Assembly (NCBI RefSeq): GCF_011806565.1
Contig: NZ_JAATOP010000003.1
Location: 1 to 64,000, forward strand
DNA from: Marivivens donghaensis
GTDB taxonomy: Bacteria; Pseudomonadota; Alphaproteobacteria; Rhodobacterales; Rhodobacteraceae
DNA: 64,000 bases
Direction: 5' to 3'
Shown here: in pieces, positions 58,217 to 64,000 of the stretch
Position numbering within the stretch: the first letter of the stretch is position 1
Layout: every line of letters begins with the position of its first letter
Position numbers and translations under genes: made by a program
Notes under the pieces: generated by a model
What the model saw: the letters and a program-made list of their open reading frames with translations, nothing else
What the model was told of the DNA's origin: nothing
Databases searched by the model: none

Positions 58217-59392
58217 ATGGCCTACAGCACCGGTCGGCTGACGAGGAATCTCGTCCGCTCGCTCGGTCCAGGCCGTCATGGTGACGGCAATGGACTCTAC
58301 CTAATCGTTGATCCTTCCGGCGCACGACGTTGGATCGTGCGCGTGACCGTGAAGGGACAACGCAATCGCATGGGCAAGCCCCTGCGCACTGACTTCGGAC
58401 TAGGCGGCGCTGATGTCGTCACGCTGAACGTCGCCAGAGATCGAGCTCTCGAGTATCGCAGGCTTGCACGGCAAGGGCTGAACCCCAAGTTCAACCAAGA
58501 TGTCGTGGTACCGTGCTTCGAAGAAGTCGCCCGCACCGTTCACGTCGAGCGGCTCCCCACCTGGAAGAACCCCAAGCATGCCCAGCAGTGGATCAATACG
58601 CTGGCTGAGTATGCTTTCCCGAAGATAGGGAGGATGCCGGTTTCGGACATCGGGCAACCCGAAGTCCTGCAGGTGCTGTCCCCTATCTGGACCGTCAAGC
58701 ACGAGACCGCTCGGCGCGTGGCGCAGCGGATGAAAGCTGTTCTCGATGTCGCCCGCTCACGGGGTCACCGTGAAGGCGAGAACCCCGTTACGGTCGTCAT
58801 GGATGGGCGTGTCCTGCCTCGCGTCAAGGCCAAGGTGAAGCATCACAGCGCCATGCACTGGCGTGACGTGCCGCCCTTCTTTGCCGCGGTCACTCAACAG
58901 CCAGGTACTGCCGCCAAGGCTTTGGCAATGACCTGCTTGACCGGCTGCCGGACCAGTGAGGTTCTCCAGGCAACTTGGGAGGAGTTTGATTTCGAACAGC
59001 TCGTTTGGACGATTCCGGAGGATCGGACCAAGACCGGGGCTGAGCACCGGGTTCCCCTAACTGAGCAGATGATTGCAGTGGTGGAGCCACTGAAGGCGCT
59101 GCGGTCGGATTGCGTCTTCGAAGGGCAGAAGCGACACAAACCGCTATCCAACATGTCGATGCTCATGCTGCTGCGGCGCATGCAGACGGACAACATCACC
59201 GTCCACGGTTTCCGCTCGACGTTCAGGGACTGGGCTTCTGAAGAGGCAAATGCGCCTCGTGAGGTGGCAGAAATGAGCCTCGGCCACAAGGTCGGGAACG
59301 AAGTCGAGCGGGCATACGCCCGCTCAGACCTTCTCCAGAAACGACGTGAACTCATGGAAAGGTGGTGCTCCCATGTGGCCTCGCAGTGCTGA
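58217..59392 (+). CDS. int: Tyrosine-type site-specific integrase
   Basis: The 391-residue phage-type integrase has an N-terminal DUF4102-like arm-binding part (GNGLYLIVDPSGARRWIVRVTVKGQRN), a core-binding middle, and a catalytic C-domain. The catalytic Arg is in LTGCRTSEVLQATWEEFD near residue 246, the His/Arg box is HGFRSTFRDWASE near residue 334, and the Tyr is in EVERAYARSDLLQKR near residue 376. It is oriented away from the tRNA, as usual for elements that use the tRNA 3' end as attachment site. It overlaps the next gene by 20 bases. Confidence 0.95.
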   Translation: MAYSTGRLTRNLVRSLGPGRHGDGNGLYLIVDPSGARRWIVRVTVKGQRNRMGKPLRTDFGLGGADVVTLNVARDRALEYRRLARQGLNPKFNQDVVVPCFEEVARTVHVERLPTWKNPKHAQQWINTLAEYAFPKIGRMPVSDIGQPEVLQVLSPIWTVKHETARRVAQRMKAVLDVARSRGHREGENPVTVVMDGRVLPRVKAKVKHHSAMHWRDVPPFFAAVTQQPGTAAKALAMTCLTGCRTSEVLQATWEEFDFEQLVWTIPEDRTKTGAEHRVPLTEQMIAVVEPLKALRSDCVFEGQKRHKPLSNMSMLMLLRRMQTDNITVHGFRSTFRDWASEEANAPREVAEMSLGHKVGNEVERAYARSDLLQKRRELMERWCSHVASQC

Positions 59393-60113
59393 ATATCTCT
59401 ATCCGGGTCTTGATCCACGATTGTCTCACTTCAATGAAGACAACCCCGAATATTATTACATGAGGATGCTCGAGAGGATCGCGGACTGTCTGGAAACGTG
59501 GACATACATGGACCTCGACACGGATAGCCGACTGACACCAGGGGTGTTTCTGTTCAATTGGTTTGAAGACCCCCTTTTTTGCGACACTGGCAACGACTAC
59601 GGGGTCGGTCATCTCGAGCAGGCACTGAAGAGGTGCCGGAAGGCGAAGAGGCTACTTAAAAAATCCATGACGTCCCGCCGGAGGGGCTCTATCGGGATGG
59701 CCGAGGATTACTTCGCGAAAGCGATCCTTGAGGTCATCGAACTCGAGCGGCCAGCGGCATTCGTCATCAATGACGCGATACAGAAGGGGCCCGCTGCGTT
59801 GGCCAAGGCTGTTGGCAACTTATGTGCAGCAGGCGAGGAATACCTGAGGCAGCAAAAATCACAGCCGGGAAACATTCGCGCACATCGAATTGCCGCGAGG
59901 CTGCGCGCGATCCTTGATTTCTACGAACGCGGCCGGTGGCCCTCAGGGGATGACACGGGTGATCGCGCCTATCGCTACCGAAGGTGTCTGGCCGAGATGT
60001 TCGAAGTTATCGGCCTTCAGGTGACTGCATCCTACTACGCTGAAAAAGCTCTTGCCCTCCCCGCGGACGACAAGGACATTCTGATGGTAGGCGATTTCCT
60101 CTCAAAGCACTGA
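59373..60113 (+). CDS. Hypothetical protein of the integrated element
   Basis: The 246-residue product starts MWPRSAEYLYPGLDPRLSHF. It has acidic and aromatic stretches (NPEYYYMRML, TYMDLDTDSRLTPGVFLFNWFEDPLFCDTGNDYG) in the first third. The rest is helical and tetratricopeptide-like (EYLRQQKSQPGN, LRAILDFYERGRWPSGDD, ASYYAEKALALPADDKDILM). The ATG at 59373 has AGGTGG seven bases upstream. It is translationally overlapped with the integrase. No family is recognised; it may be cargo or regulate excision. Confidence 0.7.
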   Translation: MWPRSAEYLYPGLDPRLSHFNEDNPEYYYMRMLERIADCLETWTYMDLDTDSRLTPGVFLFNWFEDPLFCDTGNDYGVGHLEQALKRCRKAKRLLKKSMTSRRRGSIGMAEDYFAKAILEVIELERPAAFVINDAIQKGPAALAKAVGNLCAAGEEYLRQQKSQPGNIRAHRIAARLRAILDFYERGRWPSGDDTGDRAYRYRRCLAEMFEVIGLQVTASYYAEKALALPADDKDILMVGDFLSKH

Positions 60114-60220
60114 TAACAAAAGACTAACTCGAAAATACCGGGAGTTTTGACGATGCCGGACCGTGACGCGCGGTCCGGTTTCGCGCATCTTGGCTTCAGT
60201 TGAACCGCATGGAGTCAGTT

Positions 60221-60430
60221 ATGGAACGAAAGTACTTCGACCCCGAACGTATCTACGATGACAATGACGTTGAGCTTGATCTGATCGCGCCCAAATCCAA
60301 ACGCGCGCAGTGGCGCCACAAGGGAGTGGGCCCTGCCTATCTCTGCTTCGGACGCCGCATCAAGTATGATGGCCACGACCTGAATTCCTGGGTGAACAGT
60401 GTGCGGGTCTCGACCTCCGAAGCCGCCTAA
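60221..60430 (+). CDS. Helix-turn-helix excisionase-like (AlpA/MerR-type) protein
   Basis: The 69-residue product ends with GVGPAYLCFGRRIKYDGHDLNSWVNS, the C-terminal pattern (GRRxxYxxxDLxxW) of small helix-turn-helix excisionases and AlpA-type regulators. The recognition region before it is short. GGAG lies six bases before the ATG at 60221. It may be the recombination directionality factor for the integrase, or a regulator of the next gene. Confidence 0.75.
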   Translation: MERKYFDPERIYDDNDVELDLIAPKSKRAQWRHKGVGPAYLCFGRRIKYDGHDLNSWVNSVRVSTSEAA

Positions 60431-60439
60431 CACACAAAA

Positions 60440-60460
60440 CCCCGCACGGGGCGGGGCCTT
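60440..60460 (+). terminator. Hairpin after the excisionase-like gene
   Basis: CCCCGC (60440-60445) pairs with GCGGGG (60451-60456) around ACGGG. The tail is CCTTGC, so termination is doubtful. A second inverted repeat, GCCGCT-CT-AGCGGC, lies at 60523-60536 in the same gap and may be an operator for the next gene. Confidence 0.45.
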
Positions 60461-60582
60461 GCAAATCGATATCTGCACCATCTTTGTAAGCCTTTTCCGC
60501 CCTTCTTTTCAAGCTTGATGCAGCCGCTCTAGCGGCATTTCCGGCCCAACTACGTTGGAGCCGAACAGGAAAGGTTTGCCCG

Positions 60583-61404
60583 ATGGCCAAGAAAGAATTT
60601 GCCATGCTGGACACGTCAATTCTCCACATGCGGGCGTTTCGTGACCTCACGAACTGCTCCGACCGGAACCTCTACTTTACTGCACATCTTAGTGCTCAGG
60701 CCGATTTCTGCGGGCTGTTCAGGTATCCGGTTTCGCTCATCGCAGATGAAACAAGGCTTCAGCCCGAGGACGTATTGAAATCCCTGGACAGACTCAGCCG
60801 TGCAGGTTTGCTCGAGTACGATCCACAAGCAGAGATCATCAGGATGTGCGGCTGGTTCAGGTCCGTGAATTGCCCCAAGAACGCCGACCACACCCGGCAG
60901 GTTGCACGCCATTTCCTGTCGGGTGAGCTGCCCGTGACCGACATGGCTCGCCGAACCGTTGCGGAATTCGTGATCGGGTGCCTGCTGCGGACGAAACGCT
61001 TCAAACGGTCAAGTAGCCATGGCGAACGTGTCGTCGAAGAGGTGCGCCGTTTCCTTGATGACGCATGGGAGATGTACGAGGACCTCTCACCGATACTTGA
61101 GGATCAATATCGCACCCACGGTGCGGCGGTTGTGTTCGAGTATGAGGATGTCATGCGGAAGCGCCGCCCAGCATGGCGTCAGTTGCCTCGGGCCACCGTG
61201 GCTGGGGGAAGCACACACGATGATGGCACGGTGACCTCACTGACCACCCACCCTGACCACAGGGTGGTGCCATATATAGAAAGAAATAAAGAAAGAGAAA
61301 AAGATGGCGGGGCCTTCCAGGCAAGACCTCTGCCAGAAACCATGAACAGCAAAATCTGCCAGGACCTTCGTGCGATGAATGCAAGGCGGTGTCCCGATGG
61401 CTGA
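60583..61404 (+). CDS. Winged-helix, replication-initiator-like protein of the element
   Basis: The 273-residue product has a winged-helix N-terminal domain (CSDRNLYFTAHLSAQADFCGLFRYPVSLIADETRLQPEDVLKSLDRLSRAGLL) like phage and plasmid replication initiators of the Lin1244/DnaD type. A helical middle (about 120-190) and a charged, polar C-terminal half with KEREKDGG follow. AGGAAAGG lies before the ATG. It overlaps mobC by 8 bases. It may allow replication of the excised circle; a plain regulatory role is the alternative. Confidence 0.6.
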   Translation: MAKKEFAMLDTSILHMRAFRDLTNCSDRNLYFTAHLSAQADFCGLFRYPVSLIADETRLQPEDVLKSLDRLSRAGLLEYDPQAEIIRMCGWFRSVNCPKNADHTRQVARHFLSGELPVTDMARRTVAEFVIGCLLRTKRFKRSSSHGERVVEEVRRFLDDAWEMYEDLSPILEDQYRTHGAAVVFEYEDVMRKRRPAWRQLPRATVAGGSTHDDGTVTSLTTHPDHRVVPYIERNKEREKDGGAFQARPLPETMNSKICQDLRAMNARRCPDG

Positions 61405-61855
61405 GAAGCGTGCATTTAAAGGGAAAGCAAGGTCACCCACGTTTAACAACGTGGGACCTCGTGAGGGGGCGGCGCCCCCTTCAAACCCCGCTAGAGCCAG
61501 GACACCCAAATACGCGGAACCTTTGACCCACACTATCGCGTTCCGTTGCTCCGCCAGCGAGAAGGCAAGGCTGGATGCAGAAGCGGCCCGAGCGCGGCGT
61601 CCGCTGGCCGAGTTGCTTCGAGAACGCCTGCCGCTCGTCCACAGCGGCCATCGCAAAACGGTCCCGCCCGCCGATCCGAGGCTGCTAGTTGCCCTTTCGC
61701 GCCTCGGTGCCAATCTGAACCAGGTTGCCCGTGCGATAAACGCCGCGCGCAAAATGCGGGCCTTTCATCAGCTGGACATCATAGCCGTCTCCGCAGCCTT
61801 GGTCGCCATTGACCGTGAGCTCGAGGCGCTTCGCGAACTTGAGCAGCGGCGATGA
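61397..61855 (+). CDS. mobC: Mobilization protein MobC (MbeC-like)
   Basis: The 152-residue product has a ribbon-helix-helix-like part (HTIAFRCSASEKARLDAEAARARRPLAELLRERL) and the MobC signature LVALSRLGANLNQVARAIN near residue 100. MobC proteins help the relaxase open and hold oriT. Residues about 8-40 are low-complexity (SPTFNNVGPREGAAPPSN), and the DNA there forms two strong hairpins, a candidate oriT. The ATG at 61397 overlaps the upstream stop. Its 3' end overlaps mobA by 4 bases. Confidence 0.9.
   Translation: MAEKRAFKGKARSPTFNNVGPREGAAPPSNPARARTPKYAEPLTHTIAFRCSASEKARLDAEAARARRPLAELLRERLPLVHSGHRKTVPPADPRLLVALSRLGANLNQVARAINAARKMRAFHQLDIIAVSAALVAIDRELEALRELEQRR
61430..61480. other. Candidate oriT: two hairpins inside the 5' part of mobC
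   Basis: The left hairpin is AGGTCACCCACGTT (61430-61443) with AACGTGGGACCT (61448-61459), 12 pairs with a small bulge and a TAAC loop. The right hairpin is AGGGGGC (61464-61470) with GCCCCCT (61474-61480) around GGC. They lie in the stretch of mobC that encodes a low-complexity segment, next to the relaxase gene, where oriT is expected. The nic site is not identified. Confidence 0.5.
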
Positions 61856-63507
61856 TGGTCAAGTTCTTCAAGCACGGTCGAGGCGACGCCGCGTCGGCGA
61901 TCAACTACCTGCTGGCCGAACACGTAAAGGCCTACGACGACAATCGCGATCCCATCCTCGATGACCAAGGGCGTCCGACCTACGTGCGCCGTGATCCGCT
62001 TCCCGAAGTGATCGAAGGCAACCCTGCCCGGATGCAGGACCTCATCGACGCAGTGCCCCATCAATGGAGATACAAGTCCGGCGTCATCAGCTTCGCAGCA
62101 GAAGATGCTCCATCCGATGATCAGCAGCGCGAGATCATCGAGGCCTTCGAGGGCTTTGCGTGCCCAGGGCTCGATCCGGACCAATTTGAGATGCTGTGGG
62201 TGCGGCACACGCATGCCCACGGCGTCGAGCTCCACTTCCTGATGCCGAGGATCGAGCTTGGCAGCCAAAAGAGCCTCAACATCGCGCCGCCCGGTCATGA
62301 GAAAGGTTTCGGCGCTTTTGTCGATCTTCACAACAAGCGCAATCGGTGGGCCGATCCGCTAGACCCCGCTCGAGCCCGATCCACGAAGGCAGTCAGCGAA
62401 GCTCCTGAGAGGGCGGAGGCTCGGACCCAGCTACACGACTGGGTACTCGCGCAGATCGAGCTGGGGGTGATTTCCGATCGCAACACCATGATCGTGGCCT
62501 TGGCTGAAGTTGGCTTCGAGCTGCCGAAAAGGGCCGACGGCGCCCCCAAGAAGCTCCGCAAGAAGATGCTGACTGTAGTGGACCCGGAAAGCGGCGAAAG
62601 CTGGAAACTTCAAGGAGCGATTTTTCATGAAAACTGGACCGCAGAGCAAGCTCAACCCCAAGATTCAGGAGAACATGGAGAACCTTCTGGGTTCTCAGCT
62701 CGCCTTGCTGGATTCACATTTGAAGAGCTGGAACGACGAGTGGAGGAACACCGTCAGAAGCGCCTTCAGTACAATGTCGAGCGATATGGACCGGCTGAAA
62801 CACAGCGTCGAACTGCGGATGCAGGACACCATGGGCCAAATCAATCAGACGACCGATCAAATCCGAACTCAGATCACCAGCTTGGAACAGCAATCTCGGA
62901 AGCTAAGCCACCTGATCGCAGGCAGGAGTCTGACGATATTTCTGTCGGGCGCAGCGCTGGCGACGCTGATGAGCTTGGCCGGGTCATTTCTGGCAGTGAC
63001 GATGATGATCAATTCACAGCAGGTCACCGAACCGCGGGCACAACAAGTTCCCGCAGCGCTGCAGGGCAGCCGAACGCTACGGGGTGCGGGCGGCCTTGGC
63101 GAAGTAACGATGCTGCCCCCCACGGTGACTTTGGCTCGCTGCCCCATCGGCAATGGGAGTGGTCGCATCTGCATTCAGGACGAGGAGGACTAGATGACGC
63201 TGACAAACTTGGAGCGGGAGTTGCTGAGCTGCGTCGAAGAGCTCGGGAAAGGCGTCAGCGACTGCATGACCAGATTGGCCGAACAAGAAGATATGCTCGC
63301 GAAGTTGCAAAAGGACTTGCGCGCATCGTTGAGCGGCTTGGAAAGCTCATTGCAGGACGCGCCTTCCCTCGAAACGACGGAGGCCCAGCCAGAGAAGCCA
63401 GTCCGTGGGTTCCTCAGACGCAGCAAGTAGCATCGCCTCAGCGGCGCGAAGCTGCCGCGTCTTCACCGCCAACAGAGCGCAGGACAGGCCCGAGCAGATC
63501 GCCATAG
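61852..63507 (+). CDS. mobA: Relaxase/mobilization nuclease MobA (MOB-P type, ColE1 MbeA-like)
   Basis: The relaxase nicks oriT and leads the strand during conjugative transfer. The 551-residue product has the catalytic Tyr19 in INYLL (motif I). The metal-binding motif III is WVRHTHAHGVELHFL, with His119, Glu126 and His128. This aligns with the ColE1 HEN group (His, Glu, Asn), but with His in place of Asn. The nuclease domain ends near residue 240. From about residue 260 the protein is polar and disordered, and there two other genes are encoded in a second frame. It overlaps mobC by 4 bases and ends opposite the XRE gene. Confidence 0.9.
   Translation: MMVKFFKHGRGDAASAINYLLAEHVKAYDDNRDPILDDQGRPTYVRRDPLPEVIEGNPARMQDLIDAVPHQWRYKSGVISFAAEDAPSDDQQREIIEAFEGFACPGLDPDQFEMLWVRHTHAHGVELHFLMPRIELGSQKSLNIAPPGHEKGFGAFVDLHNKRNRWADPLDPARARSTKAVSEAPERAEARTQLHDWVLAQIELGVISDRNTMIVALAEVGFELPKRADGAPKKLRKKMLTVVDPESGESWKLQGAIFHENWTAEQAQPQDSGEHGEPSGFSARLAGFTFEELERRVEEHRQKRLQYNVERYGPAETQRRTADAGHHGPNQSDDRSNPNSDHQLGTAISEAKPPDRRQESDDISVGRSAGDADELGRVISGSDDDDQFTAGHRTAGTTSSRSAAGQPNATGCGRPWRSNDAAPHGDFGSLPHRQWEWSHLHSGRGGLDDADKLGAGVAELRRRARERRQRLHDQIGRTRRYAREVAKGLARIVERLGKLIAGRAFPRNDGGPAREASPWVPQTQQVASPQRREAAASSPPTERRTGPSRSP
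62627..63193 (+). CDS. mobB: MobB-like (MbeB-like) protein nested inside mobA
   Basis: This 188-residue gene lies wholly within mobA in the +1 frame. It has its own AAGGAG about nine bases before the ATG. Residues about 15-95 are a coiled coil (LLDSHLKSWNDEWRNTV and MQDTMGQINQTTDQIRTQI). Residues about 102-128 form one membrane helix (LTIFLSGAALATLMSLAGSF), and a short periplasmic tail follows. In ColE1, mbeB is likewise nested in mbeA; MobB-type proteins steady the relaxase at the membrane or coupling protein. Codons in the mobA frame here give only a disordered polar stretch. Confidence 0.75.
   Translation: MKTGPQSKLNPKIQENMENLLGSQLALLDSHLKSWNDEWRNTVRSAFSTMSSDMDRLKHSVELRMQDTMGQINQTTDQIRTQITSLEQQSRKLSHLIAGRSLTIFLSGAALATLMSLAGSFLAVTMMINSQQVTEPRAQQVPAALQGSRTLRGAGGLGEVTMLPPTVTLARCPIGNGSGRICIQDEED
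63194..63430 (+). CDS. mobD: MobD-like (MbeD-like) protein nested inside mobA
   Basis: The gene starts one base after the mobB-like stop codon, with GAGGAGG before the ATG, in the same nested frame. The 78-residue product begins MTLTNLERELLSCVEEL and is one long coiled coil (to about residue 50), then a proline/glutamate hinge and a basic end (RGFLRRSK). The opening strongly resembles MbeD/MobD proteins of ColE1-type plasmids, which are also nested in mbeA. It should act with MobA and MobC in mobilization. Confidence 0.75.
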   Translation: MTLTNLERELLSCVEELGKGVSDCMTRLAEQEDMLAKLQKDLRASLSGLESSLQDAPSLETTEAQPEKPVRGFLRRSK

Positions 63508-63707
63508 TCGGCCCCTAGGGCGATGGTCCACTCGGCGAATTCGACGACGTCCAGGCGCCGCTCACCACCTTCCACTTTCGCGACAAACGACTGGGGTCGT
63601 TTCATGCGGTCTGCGAGTTGCTGCTGGGTCATTCCAGCGGCCTTGCGGGCATCCGTCAGTGCGTCAAGCAGCGCTAGATGCCCCGGTGTTCTGAGACTAC
63701 GCGCCAA
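63438..63707 (-). CDS. XRE family transcriptional regulator
   Basis: The 89-residue product is a single Cro/C1-type helix-turn-helix domain: ALTDARKAAGMTQQQLADRMKRPQSFVAKVEGGERRLDVVEFAEW. A TTG start at 63707 is used, with GGAG eight bases upstream. Its 3' end overlaps the end of mobA by 70 bases on the other strand. Paired inverted repeats in the gap upstream suggest it controls itself and the divergent gene at 63792. Confidence 0.85.
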   Translation of the reverse strand: MARSLRTPGHLALLDALTDARKAAGMTQQQLADRMKRPQSFVAKVEGGERRLDVVEFAEWTIALGADYGDLLGPVLRSVGGEDAAASRR

Positions 63708-63721
63708 TCGCCGCTCTCCAA

Positions 63722-63776
63722 AAGGGTCATACCCTTGTCGCGTAATCCTGTTTTGGTATTATCCCATTACGGGATA
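63722..63776. promoter_or_regulatory. Paired inverted repeats between the XRE gene and the cargo gene
   Basis: AAGGGT-CAT-ACCCTT (63722-63736) and TATCCC-ATTAC-GGGATA (63760-63776) are both perfect inverted repeats. They share a GGGT/GGGA-type core and lie on the two sides of the divergent promoter region, as expected for an XRE repressor. Confidence 0.5.
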
Positions 63777-63791
63777 TTTGGAGATGTTGAG

Positions 63792-64000
63792 ATGAATTCA
63801 GTTCTGTCCAGTTCTTGTCGCGTGTCGTCGATAGCGCTTTCCGCCATCGTGCCATTTTGTGCCGCGAGCGGGTCGGCTACCGCCGAAAACTTGCATGCGG
63901 TCGGCGGCATCGAGGCGCGGCCTTACCCTTACAAGCTCCTCGGCCTGCGACCGGGTGATCCGGTCGATGACCTGGCTGCACTTTTCGCTGAGCGGTCGCA
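63792..64000 (+). CDS. Hypothetical secreted protein, truncated by the window end
   Basis: An ATG with GGAGATGTTGAG before it opens a frame that runs to the end of the window (69 codons, no stop). The first 30 residues look like a signal peptide: polar start with a Cys, a hydrophobic core (SIALSAIVPFCAASGSATA) and an AxA-type cut before ENLHAVGG. The mature part (RPYPYKLLGLRPGDPVDDLAALFAERS) is not recognised. It is divergent from the XRE regulator and is probably cargo of the mobile element. Confidence 0.6.
   Translation, partial: MNSVLSSSCRVSSIALSAIVPFCAASGSATAENLHAVGGIEARPYPYKLLGLRPGDPVDDLAALFAERS

Larger units (their letters stand above)
58069..64000. mobile_element. Integrative mobilizable element at tRNA-Ser, left part
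   Basis: Directly after a complete tRNA-Ser come a tyrosine integrase, a hypothetical gene, an excisionase-like gene, a replication-type winged-helix gene, and a mobC-mobA cassette with nested mobB/mobD-like genes. An XRE regulator and a secreted cargo gene follow. Integration at the tRNA 3' end is inferred from integrase position and direction. The right end, with the second copy of the tRNA 3' sequence, was not found, so it lies beyond the window. Type IV secretion genes are absent, so transfer would need a helper. Confidence 0.85.

Noticed and set aside
58069-64000. Second copy of the tRNA-Ser 3' end (attR) within the window
   Set aside because: No repeat of the T-arm/acceptor sequence was seen between 58069 and 64000; the right end is presumably beyond the window.

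Overview
The window reads as a chromosome segment of a Rhodobacterales (Roseobacter/Rhodobacter-type) alphaproteobacterium. Supporting signs are a GC-rich sequence with strongly biased third positions, a class I lysyl-tRNA synthetase, a compact irr / fabA-fabB-fabI locus, alphaproteobacterial LexA boxes of the form GTTC-N7-GTTC, and a SAM/SAH riboswitch before metK, a class described from Rhodobacterales. No species is claimed.

Layout. 1-1756: end of a nickel/cobalt ECF transporter operon (nikL-like, nikQ, nikO). 1753-8359: lysE, glpK, a complex I accessory subunit, SOS-controlled uvrB, a tiny lipoprotein, an acidic membrane protein, a universal stress protein, and a DUF218 protein. 8356-19401: a phage-like right-handed beta-helix protein, lysK, terB-like, dacB, nadD, a GH43 glycosidase, an aldo/keto reductase and an AI-2E-type permease. 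19547-24625: ettA, then pcaD/pcaB and a haloacid dehalogenase. 24727-29303: fatty acid synthesis (fabA, fabB, a MarR regulator, fabI) with divergent irr. 30300-39300: miaB, an OmpA/lipoprotein pair, phoH-ybeY-corC-lnt, a riboswitch, metK-queF and trmB. 40351-49401: aroA, a 39-residue membrane ORF, cmk, an inserted hxlR/nitroreductase pair, rpsA-ihfB-lapA-trpF-GNAT, and trpB. 49429-57848: pth, a DEAD-box helicase sitting between pth and rplY, lldD, ychF, and an SOS-box-preceded DUF4130 gene. 57979-64000: tRNA-Ser(GCT) followed by an integrative mobilizable element that runs off the window.

Three places deserve attention. First, the metK SAM/SAH riboswitch is preceded, directly after the lnt stop codon, by an arm able to pair (8 + 7 bp) with the aptamer core. 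This would form an antagonist hairpin present only in lnt read-through RNA. Second, the mobile element has a ColE1-type mobilization cassette: mobC, then mobA, with mobB-like and mobD-like genes nested inside mobA in another frame, each with its own strong ribosome binding site, plus a candidate oriT of two hairpins inside mobC. Third, a stand-alone DUF4130 gene carries an exact LexA direct repeat just upstream, which points to a DNA-damage role.

Other regulatory signals read from the sequence are inverted repeats and a CtrA-type box before marR-fabI, a set of operator-like repeats between hxlR and the nitroreductase gene, paired inverted repeats beside the element's XRE regulator, and several intrinsic terminators. 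There is no stretch over 300 bases without a gene. All functions are inferred from recognisable motifs and gene context; no database search was run.
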